Source of the DNA: CAZNDN01 sp964571815
GTDB lineage: Bacteria > Fibrobacterota > Chitinivibrionia > Chitinivibrionales > WJKA01
Direction of reading: 5' to 3'
Assembly (NCBI GenBank): GCA_964571815.1
Contig: CAZNDN010000198.1
Coordinates: forward strand, 1-6,114
DNA: 6,114 bases
The notes under the pieces were generated by a model. That model was not told the origin of the DNA, made no database searches, and saw only the letters and a list, made by a program, of their open reading frames with translations. Below, piece after piece: positions 1 through 5,941 of the stretch (its first letter is position 1; each line of letters begins with the position of its first letter). The position numbers were made by a program, and so were the translations under genes.

Positions 1-1351
1 TCGCCGATGTCGGCTCCGGAGGCGAGGTGTCGTTGTCCGCCTCGGTCGTCGCCGATTCTTCGTTGCTCTTCTCCCCCTCCAGGCCTTCACCATTGACCGC
101 CGAAACCCGGTATGTGTACGTCGTACCTTCCCTCAGACCGTCATCGGTGTAGCTTGTGTTGTCGGTACTTCCCGCCTTCTCGCCGTTGCGGTAGACGGCG
201 TACTCCTTGATACCGCTCTCATCGTCCGATGCTTCCTCCCAGCTCAGGTTGATCTTCGTCTTGCCGTCGGGCGTTGCCGAGAGGTTTGACGGTGCCGACG
301 GCGGCGTGTTGTCCGACGGCGCCATGTCGCCCCCCACGAACAGGTCCGGAAGCAGGATATCACCGCCAAGATCGACATGGTCGTCCGAGTAGCTTTTTCG
401 GATCCATGACCCGATCGGGTCCACCCGTCCACCCATGTGCGTAATGAATCCGTCATCGTTGGACCAGTTCGGAACCTGTATGCCGTCGTTGAACGGAGAA
501 TAGGTGTGAAACGGGCTTCCGTTCTTGAACCTGTTCACCAGGAGTTTGCTGTGATCCAGGCGACACCACATGACCGTGCCCTGCCCGTCGGGCTTCAGAC
601 TCAACTGGCAGCCGTCCGAGTTATCCGCCACCATCTTCCACTTCTCTCCCGTGCCGACATTGACCACCATCGGACGATGCCAGCCGCCGGTGTGCCGGTT
701 TGCCTGATCGTCGATATACGCCACAAAATTGCCGCTCATGCCGACCGACACGTAGGCACAGCCCGCCGGAGACGTTGCGATCACATCCCGGGTCGTGATC
801 TTCGCATTGTCGCCGTCCACAGTGGTCTTCACGATCTTCTTTCCCACGCTGTAGACGATCTCGTTGTCCGAACTCCAGCTATGTGAGATCAGCGCCTCAA
901 CGATATTGTCGCACGTCCTGATCGTGCCCGACCAGATGGTCTCGAAATTCGAGCCGTCCTCGTTGAGCACGTATACCCCCCTGATCGTCTGTACGGTAAG
1001 CTTTTTGCCGTCAAACGACCATTGGATCGATCCGGCCAGGCAGTAGTGACTCTTGGGAAACTCGATGTCGGCTATCTTCCGCTCGCGGCCGTCCGAAAGG
1101 TCCATGACGTAGAGGCCGTTCCCCGCCTGATTGCTCCCCGCGGGCCTGGTGTACGCCAGCTTCCCGGCCTTGCCGCCCGACAGCCTCGCCCAGTCTTCCG
1201 CGATTCCCGCATAACCGGCACTGAGCCAACCGGCGGCAACAAGGTGCAAACACCAGAAGCCTCTGAAGACAACCCGCGGCAACCGACCGGCCATCGACCG
1301 CCGTAATGAGAACCGGTCACGATTCCGTCTCAGCTCAATCCTCGGGCACAT
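1..1351 (-). CDS. Secreted TolB/PD40-like beta-propeller protein with fibronectin type III domain, partial (C-terminus outside window)
   Basis: The frame stays open for 450 codons from ATG 1349-1351 to the window edge, so the C-terminus is missing. The start is set by AGGAGG six bases upstream. Residues 1-30 are Arg-rich, followed by a hydrophobic stretch (about 27-43, ending in LHLVAAGWL) and small residues SAGYAG, which fits a Sec signal peptide with an unusually long n-region. Residues about 60-330 contain repeated blades of the form 'GLYVMDLSDG', 'IQWSFDGKKL', 'YVLNEDGS', 'HSWSSDNEIVYS' and 'SLKPDGQGTV', as in TolB/PD40 propellers. Residues about 349-437 form a fibronectin type III module (TPPSAPSNLSAT, INLSWEEASD, YAVYRNGE, TYTYRVSAVNGEG). 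The sequence then continues into an acidic linker and 'SPPEPTSA', perhaps the start of a second FN3. Exported propeller-FN3 proteins often bind or process polysaccharides or proteins at the surface. No catalytic domain is visible here, so the function is unknown. It diverges from the regulator at 1596, which may control it. Confidence 0.85.
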   Translation of the reverse strand, partial: MCPRIELRRNRDRFSLRRSMAGRLPRVVFRGFWCLHLVAAGWLSAGYAGIAEDWARLSGGKAGKLAYTRPAGSNQAGNGLYVMDLSDGRERKIADIEFPKSHYCLAGSIQWSFDGKKLTVQTIRGVYVLNEDGSNFETIWSGTIRTCDNIVEALISHSWSSDNEIVYSVGKKIVKTTVDGDNAKITTRDVIATSPAGCAYVSVGMSGNFVAYIDDQANRHTGGWHRPMVVNVGTGEKWKMVADNSDGCQLSLKPDGQGTVMWCRLDHSKLLVNRFKNGSPFHTYSPFNDGIQVPNWSNDDGFITHMGGRVDPIGSWIRKSYSDDHVDLGGDILLPDLFVGGDMAPSDNTPPSAPSNLSATPDGKTKINLSWEEASDDESGIKEYAVYRNGEKAGSTDNTSYTDDGLREGTTYTYRVSAVNGEGLEGEKSNEESATTEADNDTSPPEPTSA

Positions 1352-1357
1352 CGTAAA

Positions 1358-1364
1358 CCTCCTC
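1358..1364 (-). promoter_or_regulatory. Strong ribosome binding site of the propeller-FN3 gene
   Basis: On the minus strand this reads GAGGAGG, six bases before ATG 1351. It favours this start over the in-frame ATG at residue 20, which has no comparable site. Confidence 0.75.
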
Positions 1365-1476
1365 GAACGAGTTTGCTTTCGACAGGCTCTTCCCCGCGTG
1401 CCGAATCCCTTGGCCGCAGGGTACCGAAAAGAACGTTTTTTCAGGAACAATCACCGCCACCGGCCGGGTAACAAGG

Positions 1477-1497
1477 CATGAGACCGAATGGCTCATG
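1477..1497. promoter_or_regulatory. Inverted repeat, candidate operator 1
   Basis: Perfect 6-bp arms CATGAG (1477-1482) and CTCATG (1492-1497) are separated by 9 bases, about 100 bp upstream of the regulator start. The geometry suits a dimeric winged-helix protein. A 6-bp dyad can arise by chance, so the function is only inferred from location. Confidence 0.3.
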
Positions 1498-1549
1498 AAC
1501 GAAAATAAGGATACAGGGTTGAAAGGGGGGCAGGTTTTCGACCCGCTTC

Positions 1550-1572
1550 GTACCAGCTTGTTCTACTTGTAC
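1550..1572. promoter_or_regulatory. Inverted repeat, candidate operator 2 for autoregulation
   Basis: Arms GTACCAG (1550-1556) and CTTGTAC (1566-1572) match at 6 of 7 positions around a 9-base spacer. The right arm overlaps TACTAT, a possible -10 element, and the site ends 12 bases before the ribosome binding site. A bound regulator here could block its own transcription. The centre-to-centre distance to the other dyad is about 74 bp, near seven helical turns. This is inference only. Confidence 0.35.
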
Positions 1573-1584
1573 TATTTTCTCTCT

Positions 1585-1590
1585 GAGGAG
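1585..1590 (+). promoter_or_regulatory. Ribosome binding site that sets the regulator start
   Basis: GAGGAG lies five bases before ATG 1596. An in-frame GTG at 1590 shares its G with this site and so cannot be served by it, which makes ATG 1596 the likelier start. Confidence 0.7.
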
Positions 1591-1595
1591 TGCCT

Positions 1596-3074
1596 ATGGA
1601 GCCAAAACCCTCGGAGAACTTCCGGCAGTGGATCGAGAAGGCGATCGACGATCCCGGCTTCGGCAATCGTCTTCCAACCGTTCGTGCATTGTCGCGGAGT
1701 TTCGGGCTTTCACCGTCGACAATACAGAAGAAGCTTCGACCTTATATCGAAGACAACACGCTCACGGCGATTCGCGGACGGGGCCTGTTTGTTACCTCTC
1801 GGATGCCGCAGTCTGAAGTGCCCTCCGGCACCCCCTCGATTGCTCCGGCACAGTCTATCGAAGAGGCCCTGACCGAGGATATTGCCACGGGCAGACTCAA
1901 ACACGGCGACCCGCTTCCGCCGGTGAAGTTCGTATGCCGGCAGTTCAAGACGGGCCAGTCAAGCGTTACCCGTGCGTACCGAATGCTTCAGAAGCGGGGA
2001 CTGGCCAGGCGAGTAGGCAGAAGGTTCTGGGTGGGCGGTCTGCAACCCCTGCACTCCTTCGGGTCGCGCGGCACCGTTGTCTGCTTCAATTTCTCCGAAG
2101 GTGATGTGTCGGATCTGACCGTGAATGCGGAGTTTCGCGGGGCGTTCGAAGCCATGGAGCACGAGCTGCACAATCACCGCTTGAGCATTCGATTCAGGGA
2201 CCCCGCCGAGCTTGACATGGTCCTGCGGCCCGAAACCTTCTTGAAAGGCGACTTCCAAAGCATCGTCATCTCCAGTGTCCTGGAAGAAAAGTACGAGGAA
2301 CTCTCCCCGCGCCTGGAGGCCCTGGAGCCGACCCTGACACGGAGTGGAAAGCGTATTCTCCTGTGCGGGGGCCATTACACCCTGGAGCGAGGCCTCTATA
2401 CCGTCCCGAAAAAACTGCATTTCTTCTGCCACGGCACGATCATAACGAATGTGGTCCGGACCGCGGCGGAGTATGCCTTCATGAAAGGATTCGACAAGGC
2501 CGTTCTTCTCTTTCACGAAACGGAAAACAGTGGAACCGATCTGCGCTTCTATCTCAGGTTCATTTCGGAGCTGCGCGTGCGCAACCCGCGCGCGGATATC
2601 AGGCTTTGTGTTCAACCCCTGTACCGGGACAGCTCGCCGGAAGATATTTTCAAGCGAACAAGTTCATACACGATACACAAGGATTTCTACTACCTTGAAG
2701 GCCTGCTCAGCAAGTACGAACCATACACCATGCGTGATCTGGAGAAGATTATGGTGGTGGGCGACACCATGGAAGAGCTTATGCGACGAGCGCCCCGCGG
2801 CGCGGTATGGGTTACCAAAGATGCCGCGACCGCATGCCGGGCCCTCCGGTGGTGCATGACTCAGCGCATCTCCCTGCCCTCCGATGCGGCCATCCTGTGC
2901 TTTGACGGCGACGCCTCCCTGCACTACCGGGGAATTGCCTCGTGCGTACCCGACCTGCAGACAATCGGGTATCTGATGGCGCATGCTCTTATCGGCGATA
3001 TCCCCCTGAAAAGGTCCCGGAAAGGCTTTCTGCCGACACCGGCCGTATTGTACGAGCGTGAGACCATGCCCTAA
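1596..3074 (+). CDS. GntR-family-like transcriptional regulator with tandem winged-helix domains and LacI-type ligand-binding domain
   Basis: This 492-residue protein is probably a cytoplasmic DNA-binding regulator. Residues about 8-68 form a GntR-like winged helix (LPTVRALSRSFGLSPSTIQK, then a wing with RGRGLFV). Residues about 87-148 form a second one (SIEEALTEDIATGRLKHGDP, then LPPV, QSSVTRAYRMLQKRGL and GRRFWVG). The two align with each other: LPxV, R-x-F, an S before the recognition helix, then GR-x-F-V. From about 155 the protein resembles the periplasmic-binding-protein-like core of LacI/GalR or GntR-fusion regulators: VVCFNFSEGD at the start, alternating strands and helices (KAVLLFHETENSG, KIMVVGDTMEELM, DAAILCFDGD), and a C-terminal DLQTIGYLMAHALIGDIP, where LacI proteins contact ligand and dimerise. 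The ligand is unknown, and a sugar is likely by family. Two HTH domains are more than the single one usual in GntR or LacI proteins. It is divergent from the surface-protein gene and convergent with the gene at 3370-4173. Confidence 0.85.
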   Translation: MEPKPSENFRQWIEKAIDDPGFGNRLPTVRALSRSFGLSPSTIQKKLRPYIEDNTLTAIRGRGLFVTSRMPQSEVPSGTPSIAPAQSIEEALTEDIATGRLKHGDPLPPVKFVCRQFKTGQSSVTRAYRMLQKRGLARRVGRRFWVGGLQPLHSFGSRGTVVCFNFSEGDVSDLTVNAEFRGAFEAMEHELHNHRLSIRFRDPAELDMVLRPETFLKGDFQSIVISSVLEEKYEELSPRLEALEPTLTRSGKRILLCGGHYTLERGLYTVPKKLHFFCHGTIITNVVRTAAEYAFMKGFDKAVLLFHETENSGTDLRFYLRFISELRVRNPRADIRLCVQPLYRDSSPEDIFKRTSSYTIHKDFYYLEGLLSKYEPYTMRDLEKIMVVGDTMEELMRRAPRGAVWVTKDAATACRALRWCMTQRISLPSDAAILCFDGDASLHYRGIASCVPDLQTIGYLMAHALIGDIPLKRSRKGFLPTPAVLYERETMP

Positions 3075-3084
3075 ACGGGCATGG
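3064..3084 (+). terminator. Hairpin containing the regulator stop codon
   Basis: Perfect 8-bp arms CCATGCCC (3064-3071) and GGGCATGG (3077-3084) enclose a 5-base loop that includes the TAA stop at 3072-3074. No T-tract follows, so this is not a classic intrinsic terminator. It may stabilise the mRNA 3' end or assist termination. Confidence 0.35.
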
Positions 3085-3369
3085 CCGGAAAGCTCAGAAG
3101 TCAGAAGTCAGCCGCCGCGCCGCCCGCAACGCACTATCCGTTCGCCGGGTCACCGCGGGATGGTCGACCGGATTGCGGCCGGCCATCACGGTCCGACCAT
3201 ACGGGGAGCGAAGCCTTCAGGCCGGCCGAGAAAGATTGCATCACCACATATCGAGAACCACACCACTTGTCAACCCCCTGCATATCAGCTCGATACACCA
3301 TATTTGCCGCGCAACAATCGATTTCGTCTCCGCGAAACCCTGTACTCGTTACACTCACACGCACACTTT
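3075..3369. other. Convergent intergenic region without a supported gene
   Basis: These 295 bases separate two genes that read toward each other. Open frames exist on both strands (for example 3081 plus, 3385 minus), but they lack ribosome binding sites, have low-complexity Arg/Pro/Ser composition and resemble no family I recognise. Two copies of the palindrome GGCCGGCC (3177-3184 and 3220-3227) could pair over a 35-base loop. No T-tract follows them. Confidence 0.6.
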
Positions 3370-4173
3370 TCAGTGCGTAATGCACTTTTCGATCATCTCC
3401 CCCCCGGGAGTGCGAATACGCACCAGAAGCATACCGGGGCCGACGGGAGAGCGTGTTTCAATCGCGGCCGCAGGACCTTCAACAACCGCGGTACCCAGAA
3501 CCCGGCCCGAAACATCAACAAGCCGCAGCGTGCCGCCGGCGGCGGAGGCAAGCCCGGTAACACTCACGTGATTTCGCGACCGACGTATGGAGATGGCGTC
3601 GGTATTGCTCATCTCAGCATGCCGACCGGCCCTGCCGACGGAAACATCGTTCCCGATTGCAAAAAACTCGTCGGAATAGTCCTGCAAGTCGGTATCGCGG
3701 TACTGATGCAGCCGGATGGTTGCCTGGTCGGTCACCAGGGAGACAGTATCCTTGACCGCATCCGGGGGAACCACCCACGGGTAGTCTCCCCAGGTATCGT
3801 CGCTGCGCCTCACCGAAAACTGTGAAGTAATCAGCACCCTTCGCATGCCGCCGTCAAGCAGCAGCCATATCATGACATCGTCCACCGAATCGATATCCGC
3901 CATCCACCTGATATGCACGGTGTCTCCCGGGCCGAATCGCTCTCCGCCGTTGGGCGAAAGCACCGTTATTGAAGTGCCCGGCTCGGGATCGTCTCTCGCC
4001 GGCGCTTGATCCGTGTCGATGGTTGCCGAAAAAGTGCTGGTGTAACGTTTCACCGCTCCTTCCTCCCTCAGTGCTTCCATGCCGCCGGGAATCTCATCAA
4101 GTGCATCCACCCTGAAAAGGCAGGCCGCGAGAAGAATACCTGTTGCCTGAATACCCGCCTGCCGTCTCCTCAT
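3370..4173 (-). CDS. Exported protein with PNGGE (Kre9/KNH-like) domain and C-terminal sorting-like domain
   Basis: This 267-residue protein is likely at the cell surface or secreted. I chose ATG 4173, not the upstream in-frame start at 4302, because AAGGAGC lies five bases before it and a signal peptide then begins at residue 1: MRRRQ, then AGIQATGILLAA. LAAC at 15-18 is a possible lipobox with Cys18. Alternatively, signal peptidase I could cut after VDA (residue 24). Residues about 67-174 carry SITVLSPNGGERFGPGDTV, HIRW and DEFFAIGN, the pattern of bacterial Kre9/KNH-type (GPI-anchored family, PF10342-like) beta domains found in many large secreted proteins. Residues about 194-267 (TLRLVDVSGRVLG, then GPGMLLVRIRTPGGEMIEK) match the layout of type IX secretion type A C-terminal sorting domains. 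No catalytic domain is seen, so it may be a binding or structural surface protein. The C-terminal call is by resemblance only. Confidence 0.75.
   Translation of the reverse strand: MRRRQAGIQATGILLAACLFRVDALDEIPGGMEALREEGAVKRYTSTFSATIDTDQAPARDDPEPGTSITVLSPNGGERFGPGDTVHIRWMADIDSVDDVMIWLLLDGGMRRVLITSQFSVRRSDDTWGDYPWVVPPDAVKDTVSLVTDQATIRLHQYRDTDLQDYSDEFFAIGNDVSVGRAGRHAEMSNTDAISIRRSRNHVSVTGLASAAGGTLRLVDVSGRVLGTAVVEGPAAAIETRSPVGPGMLLVRIRTPGGEMIEKCITH
3372..3386 (-). terminator. Hairpin at the stop codon of the PNGGE-domain gene
   Basis: The 5-bp arms AGTGC (minus strand 3386-3382) and GCACT (3376-3372) flank a 5-base loop. The TGA stop at 3372-3370 shares its T with the last arm base. GAAAAG follows rather than a T-run, so terminator function is doubtful. 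The layout mirrors the hairpin at the end of the convergent regulator gene. Confidence 0.25.
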
Positions 4174-4178
4174 GAATC

Positions 4179-4185
4179 GCTCCTT
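4179..4185 (-). promoter_or_regulatory. Ribosome binding site deciding the start of the PNGGE-domain gene
   Basis: On the minus strand AAGGAGC lies five bases before ATG 4173. The longer in-frame start at 4302 would add 43 residues with no signal-peptide character ahead of the real signal sequence. Confidence 0.7.
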
Positions 4186-4328
4186 GTGGTGTGTTGGTTC
4201 GCCGACAAGCCCACGAGGGAATACATCGAAAGTCCCTCTTCTCACTGAGCATGCATTATTGCCGGGGTACTGCCGGGCTATGGAATCGAGCCGCCGAAAC
4301 ACAGAGGCAATCCGCCCCGATGAATAAT

Positions 4329-4428
4329 NNNNNNNNNNNNNNNNNNNNNNNNNNNNNNNNNNNNNNNNNNNNNNNNNNNNNNNNNNNNNNNNNNNNNNNN
4401 NNNNNNNNNNNNNNNNNNNNNNNNNNNN
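4329..4428. other. Assembly gap of 100 N
   Basis: Exactly 100 N, the usual placeholder for a gap of unknown size between scaffolded contigs. Gene order and distance across it are not established. The flanks carry no obvious truncated gene: the left flank is the upstream region of the minus-strand gene, and the right flank has no recognisable coding signal. Confidence 0.97.
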
Positions 4429-4788
4429 AGAATCTCTTCTGTTGATCGGTGGATTCTCTGTAGGAGAAGGCCCGGGACGGACTAATTTTTATATTTTAAC
4501 GCTGCGCCCCCCCCCTGGATCGATCCGCGGCGGTCCGGCACTGCCATGCCGTCACTTCACCTTGCGGGCATCGACGCCCCTGCTGATCCAGTGACCCCAT
4601 TCTCTTCATATTCCCAGACTCTCGCGGACATTGCGTATTTGAAGCTCCGCACGCATTGTCCGGGCCGGCGGCAAGTGTCGGTCCTTGCTCCGTCCAGCCG
4701 TATGGGAAGTCGTGCCAAGCCCGCGGATAGAGATGCAATGTCACCCACCATCATGCCCCTGAGCAATTCTCACGAACCGTTGTGCATC

Positions 4789-4797
4789 TGCTATATT
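4789..4797 (+). promoter_or_regulatory. Candidate extended -10 promoter element for the downstream two-gene unit
   Basis: TGC followed by TATATT (4792-4797) fits an extended -10 box, with 5 of 6 matches to TATAAT. No good -35 is seen at the right distance, which extended -10 promoters can tolerate. It would give a leader of roughly 215 bases before ATG 5020. Confidence 0.3.
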
Positions 4798-5007
4798 GCA
4801 GGGTGAACCACTCGGACTGTGCCGTCTTCAGCGAAGATAACGGCATGAGGCAAGAACACGACCGAAAGCACACGTAATCATGAAGACGACTCGATCGATG
4901 GCGGTTTCCTGCAGCGCTGTCGCCCCAGAGGCACCCCATTCAGTGCTCAGGAGAGGAACCAACCGCCCGAGGCTACCCCGGACCTCGCCGCGCGGCCGGG
5001 TCGTTAC

Positions 5008-5012
5008 AGGAG
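5008..5012 (+). promoter_or_regulatory. Ribosome binding site of the zinc-ribbon-like gene
   Basis: AGGAG lies seven bases before ATG 5020, a good spacing that supports this frame over the overlapping minus-strand frame at 4828-5271. Confidence 0.65.
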
Positions 5013-5019
5013 CAAACAC

Positions 5020-5343
5020 ATGAGCGGTACCTTCATTGCCGACTTGCGCCATTACCTCACTGAAGATGGGGAGTTGATCGACGGACCCGCGCCGGCGCGC
5101 CTGGTGGCGCAGCACCTGTGTTCGATTGTTGAGGCCGCCACATCGGTCGCCATGGTTCGAGAAACTCATGAAACGAACGTATGGTGCAGACGCCGGCCGA
5201 ACAGGAAGCCCTGCCCTGGAAAAATTCACGCGGGTCTTCTGGCCGGGGAGCCCAGTTGTATCAGTTGGCATTGCCCCTCATGTGGAGACAATGGACTGAT
5301 ACGCGGCTGGAAGGAAACGAACTGGGATCGAACATGGCAATAA
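5020..5343 (+). CDS. Conserved small protein with zinc-ribbon-like four-cysteine motif (uncharacterised)
   Basis: This 107-residue soluble protein has no signal peptide or membrane segment. The N-terminal half (SGTFIADLRHYLTEDGEL, then PAPARLVAQHLCSIVEAATS, residues 2-42) looks helical. The C-terminal half has Cys56 and Cys65 in a CRRRPNRKPC segment and Cys85 and Cys88 in WHCPSCGDNGLIRGW, followed by ETNWD. The pairs suggest one bound zinc. I recognise this pattern (RRPNRKPC, then CPxCGDNGxIxGW and a final WD) from a widespread uncharacterised bacterial family, recalled from memory and not checked. The role is unknown. A nucleic-acid or protein contact would fit a zinc ribbon, but that is inference. 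It is followed after 121 bp by another small gene on the same strand, and they may be cotranscribed. Confidence 0.75.
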   Translation: MSGTFIADLRHYLTEDGELIDGPAPARLVAQHLCSIVEAATSVAMVRETHETNVWCRRRPNRKPCPGKIHAGLLAGEPSCISWHCPSCGDNGLIRGWKETNWDRTWQ

Positions 5344-5464
5344 CCGGGCGCTTCGGCAAGTCACTACCGCAAGCCCTGTATGCGCGTGTGAAACCAAACC
5401 TTCATGTCCATCCGGAGTCTCCCGCGCAACTGCAGCCGGGGTTTTCATCGTTGGATCGAATACC

Positions 5465-5896
5465 GTGAAGAAGAGAAAGAAGAACAAGGGTGTGCCCAGG
5501 CGTTGGCGGCTCAACAGAAGCCGGAGGCTGGAGGCCGGCAAGAAGTGGCTGGCTGAGTACAAAGGTAAGAACCCTGTCTCGAGCTATGCCGGGCATTTCA
5601 GGTGCGATGCCCTGTGCGCCGCCCTGGAGCTTAGAATGCTGGGAGTCAGTATCGATGAAAACGTGGTAGCAGATCTTCGCCGCAAAAAACCAAAGGCGCC
5701 ACGAAAACCCAGAATATACAGGGATTCTCATGGCGAGTACATACGCGAGACGGTATTCATGAACGGGAAAATGAAGCTTCGGAGAACGTATGTCATTGAC
5801 GGGATTCCCGCTGATGAATTCTACCGCCGGAACGCCGACCCCATCACGCTCATGCAGGATGGGGAGTACGAATTGCTCGCCGAAATGGGATACTGA
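5465..5896 (+). CDS. Conserved small basic protein of unknown function
   Basis: This 143-residue protein has a very basic N-terminus (MKKRKKNKG, RRWRLNRSRR). Residues about 20-63 (RLEAGKKWLAEYKGKN, then SSYAGHFRCDALCAALELRMLGV) resemble a module I know from uncharacterised proteins of many bacteria: 'KxWL..Y.GKN...YxxxFxVDxLCAxxELxMLGV'. A Lys/Arg/Pro-rich linker (72-85) leads to a C-terminal part (IDGIPADEFYRRNADPITLM, then EYELLAEMGY, 111-143). The start is GTG 5465, the only usable start in this frame I can find after the preceding gene. The ribosome binding site is weak (GGA at 5453-5455), so the start is less certain. No catalytic motif is seen. The basic regions could bind nucleic acid, but this is inference. 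It probably shares a transcript with the gene at 5020. Confidence 0.7.
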   Translation: MKKRKKNKGVPRRWRLNRSRRLEAGKKWLAEYKGKNPVSSYAGHFRCDALCAALELRMLGVSIDENVVADLRRKKPKAPRKPRIYRDSHGEYIRETVFMNGKMKLRRTYVIDGIPADEFYRRNADPITLMQDGEYELLAEMGY

Positions 5897-5901
5897 GTTA
5901 C

Positions 5902-5941
5902 CGCGGGGTGTATCCGGGTCGCGCCGGGAGTATCCGGGTCG
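5902..5941. repeat. Two-copy 20-bp tandem repeat
   Basis: Units 5902-5921 and 5922-5941 match at 18 of 20 positions and share GTATCCGGGTCG exactly. The array starts six bases after the TGA stop of the upstream gene. Short tandem repeats beginning with TG are seen at ends of IS21-type elements, which is one possible origin. No transposase is visible in the remaining 170 bases. Confidence 0.8.

Larger units (their letters stand above)
1352..1595. promoter_or_regulatory. Divergent intergenic control region between surface-protein gene and regulator
   Basis: This 244-bp spacer lies between two divergent start codons and must contain both promoters. It holds two dyads (1477-1497 and 1550-1572, listed separately). 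No convincing -35/-10 pair is visible for either gene. TACTAT at 1570-1575 is a weak -10 candidate for the regulator and overlaps the right arm of the second dyad. Divergent placement of a GntR/LacI-type regulator and a target gene is a common arrangement, so regulation of both genes from here is a reasonable inference. Confidence 0.6.
4429..5019. other. Long non-coding or unrecognised stretch after the gap
   Basis: No open frame of convincing quality lies here. Frames such as 4546-4806 plus and 4496-4744 minus overlap each other, lack clear ribosome binding sites and resemble no known family. A short AT-rich patch (about 4482-4499) and a run of nine C (4507-4515) lie near the contig edge. 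A frame that enters from the gap stays open for about 54 codons without recognisable content. The right part probably contains the promoter and leader of the gene at 5020. Confidence 0.5.

Noticed and set aside
437..886. Plus-strand open frame of 149 codons
   Set aside because: It is antisense to the propeller region of the exported protein, whose minus-strand frame has a signal peptide, a ribosome binding site and recognisable repeats.
1959..2615. Minus-strand open frame of 218 codons inside the regulator gene
   Set aside because: It is fully antisense to a regulator with clear domains, has no family resemblance, and is explained by GC-rich codon bias in the real frame.
3091..3111. AGAAGTC direct repeat just after the regulator gene
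   Set aside because: It is a very short repeat in two copies, with no array and no neighbouring feature that gives it meaning.
3177..3227. Two GGCCGGCC palindromes as a binding site or terminator
   Set aside because: The 8-bp GC-only motif is common in such sequence, and nothing else supports a function.
3058..3825. Plus-strand open frame of 255 codons across the convergent region
   Set aside because: It overlaps the regulator end and lies antisense to the PNGGE-domain gene. The composition is Arg/Pro/His-rich, with no ribosome binding site and no recognisable domain.
4880..5023. 47-codon frame ending in an ATGA overlap with the start at 5020
   Set aside because: There is no good ribosome binding site before ATG 4880, and the product is an Arg/Pro/Ser-rich sequence without known resemblance. 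The overlap may be chance.
4828..5271. Minus-strand open frame of 147 codons
   Set aside because: It is antisense to the gene at 5020, which has a ribosome binding site and a conserved cysteine motif.
5181..5468. Plus-strand frame of 95 codons between the two small genes
   Set aside because: It is out of frame with the zinc-ribbon-like gene over most of its length, with no ribosome binding site and no conserved pattern.
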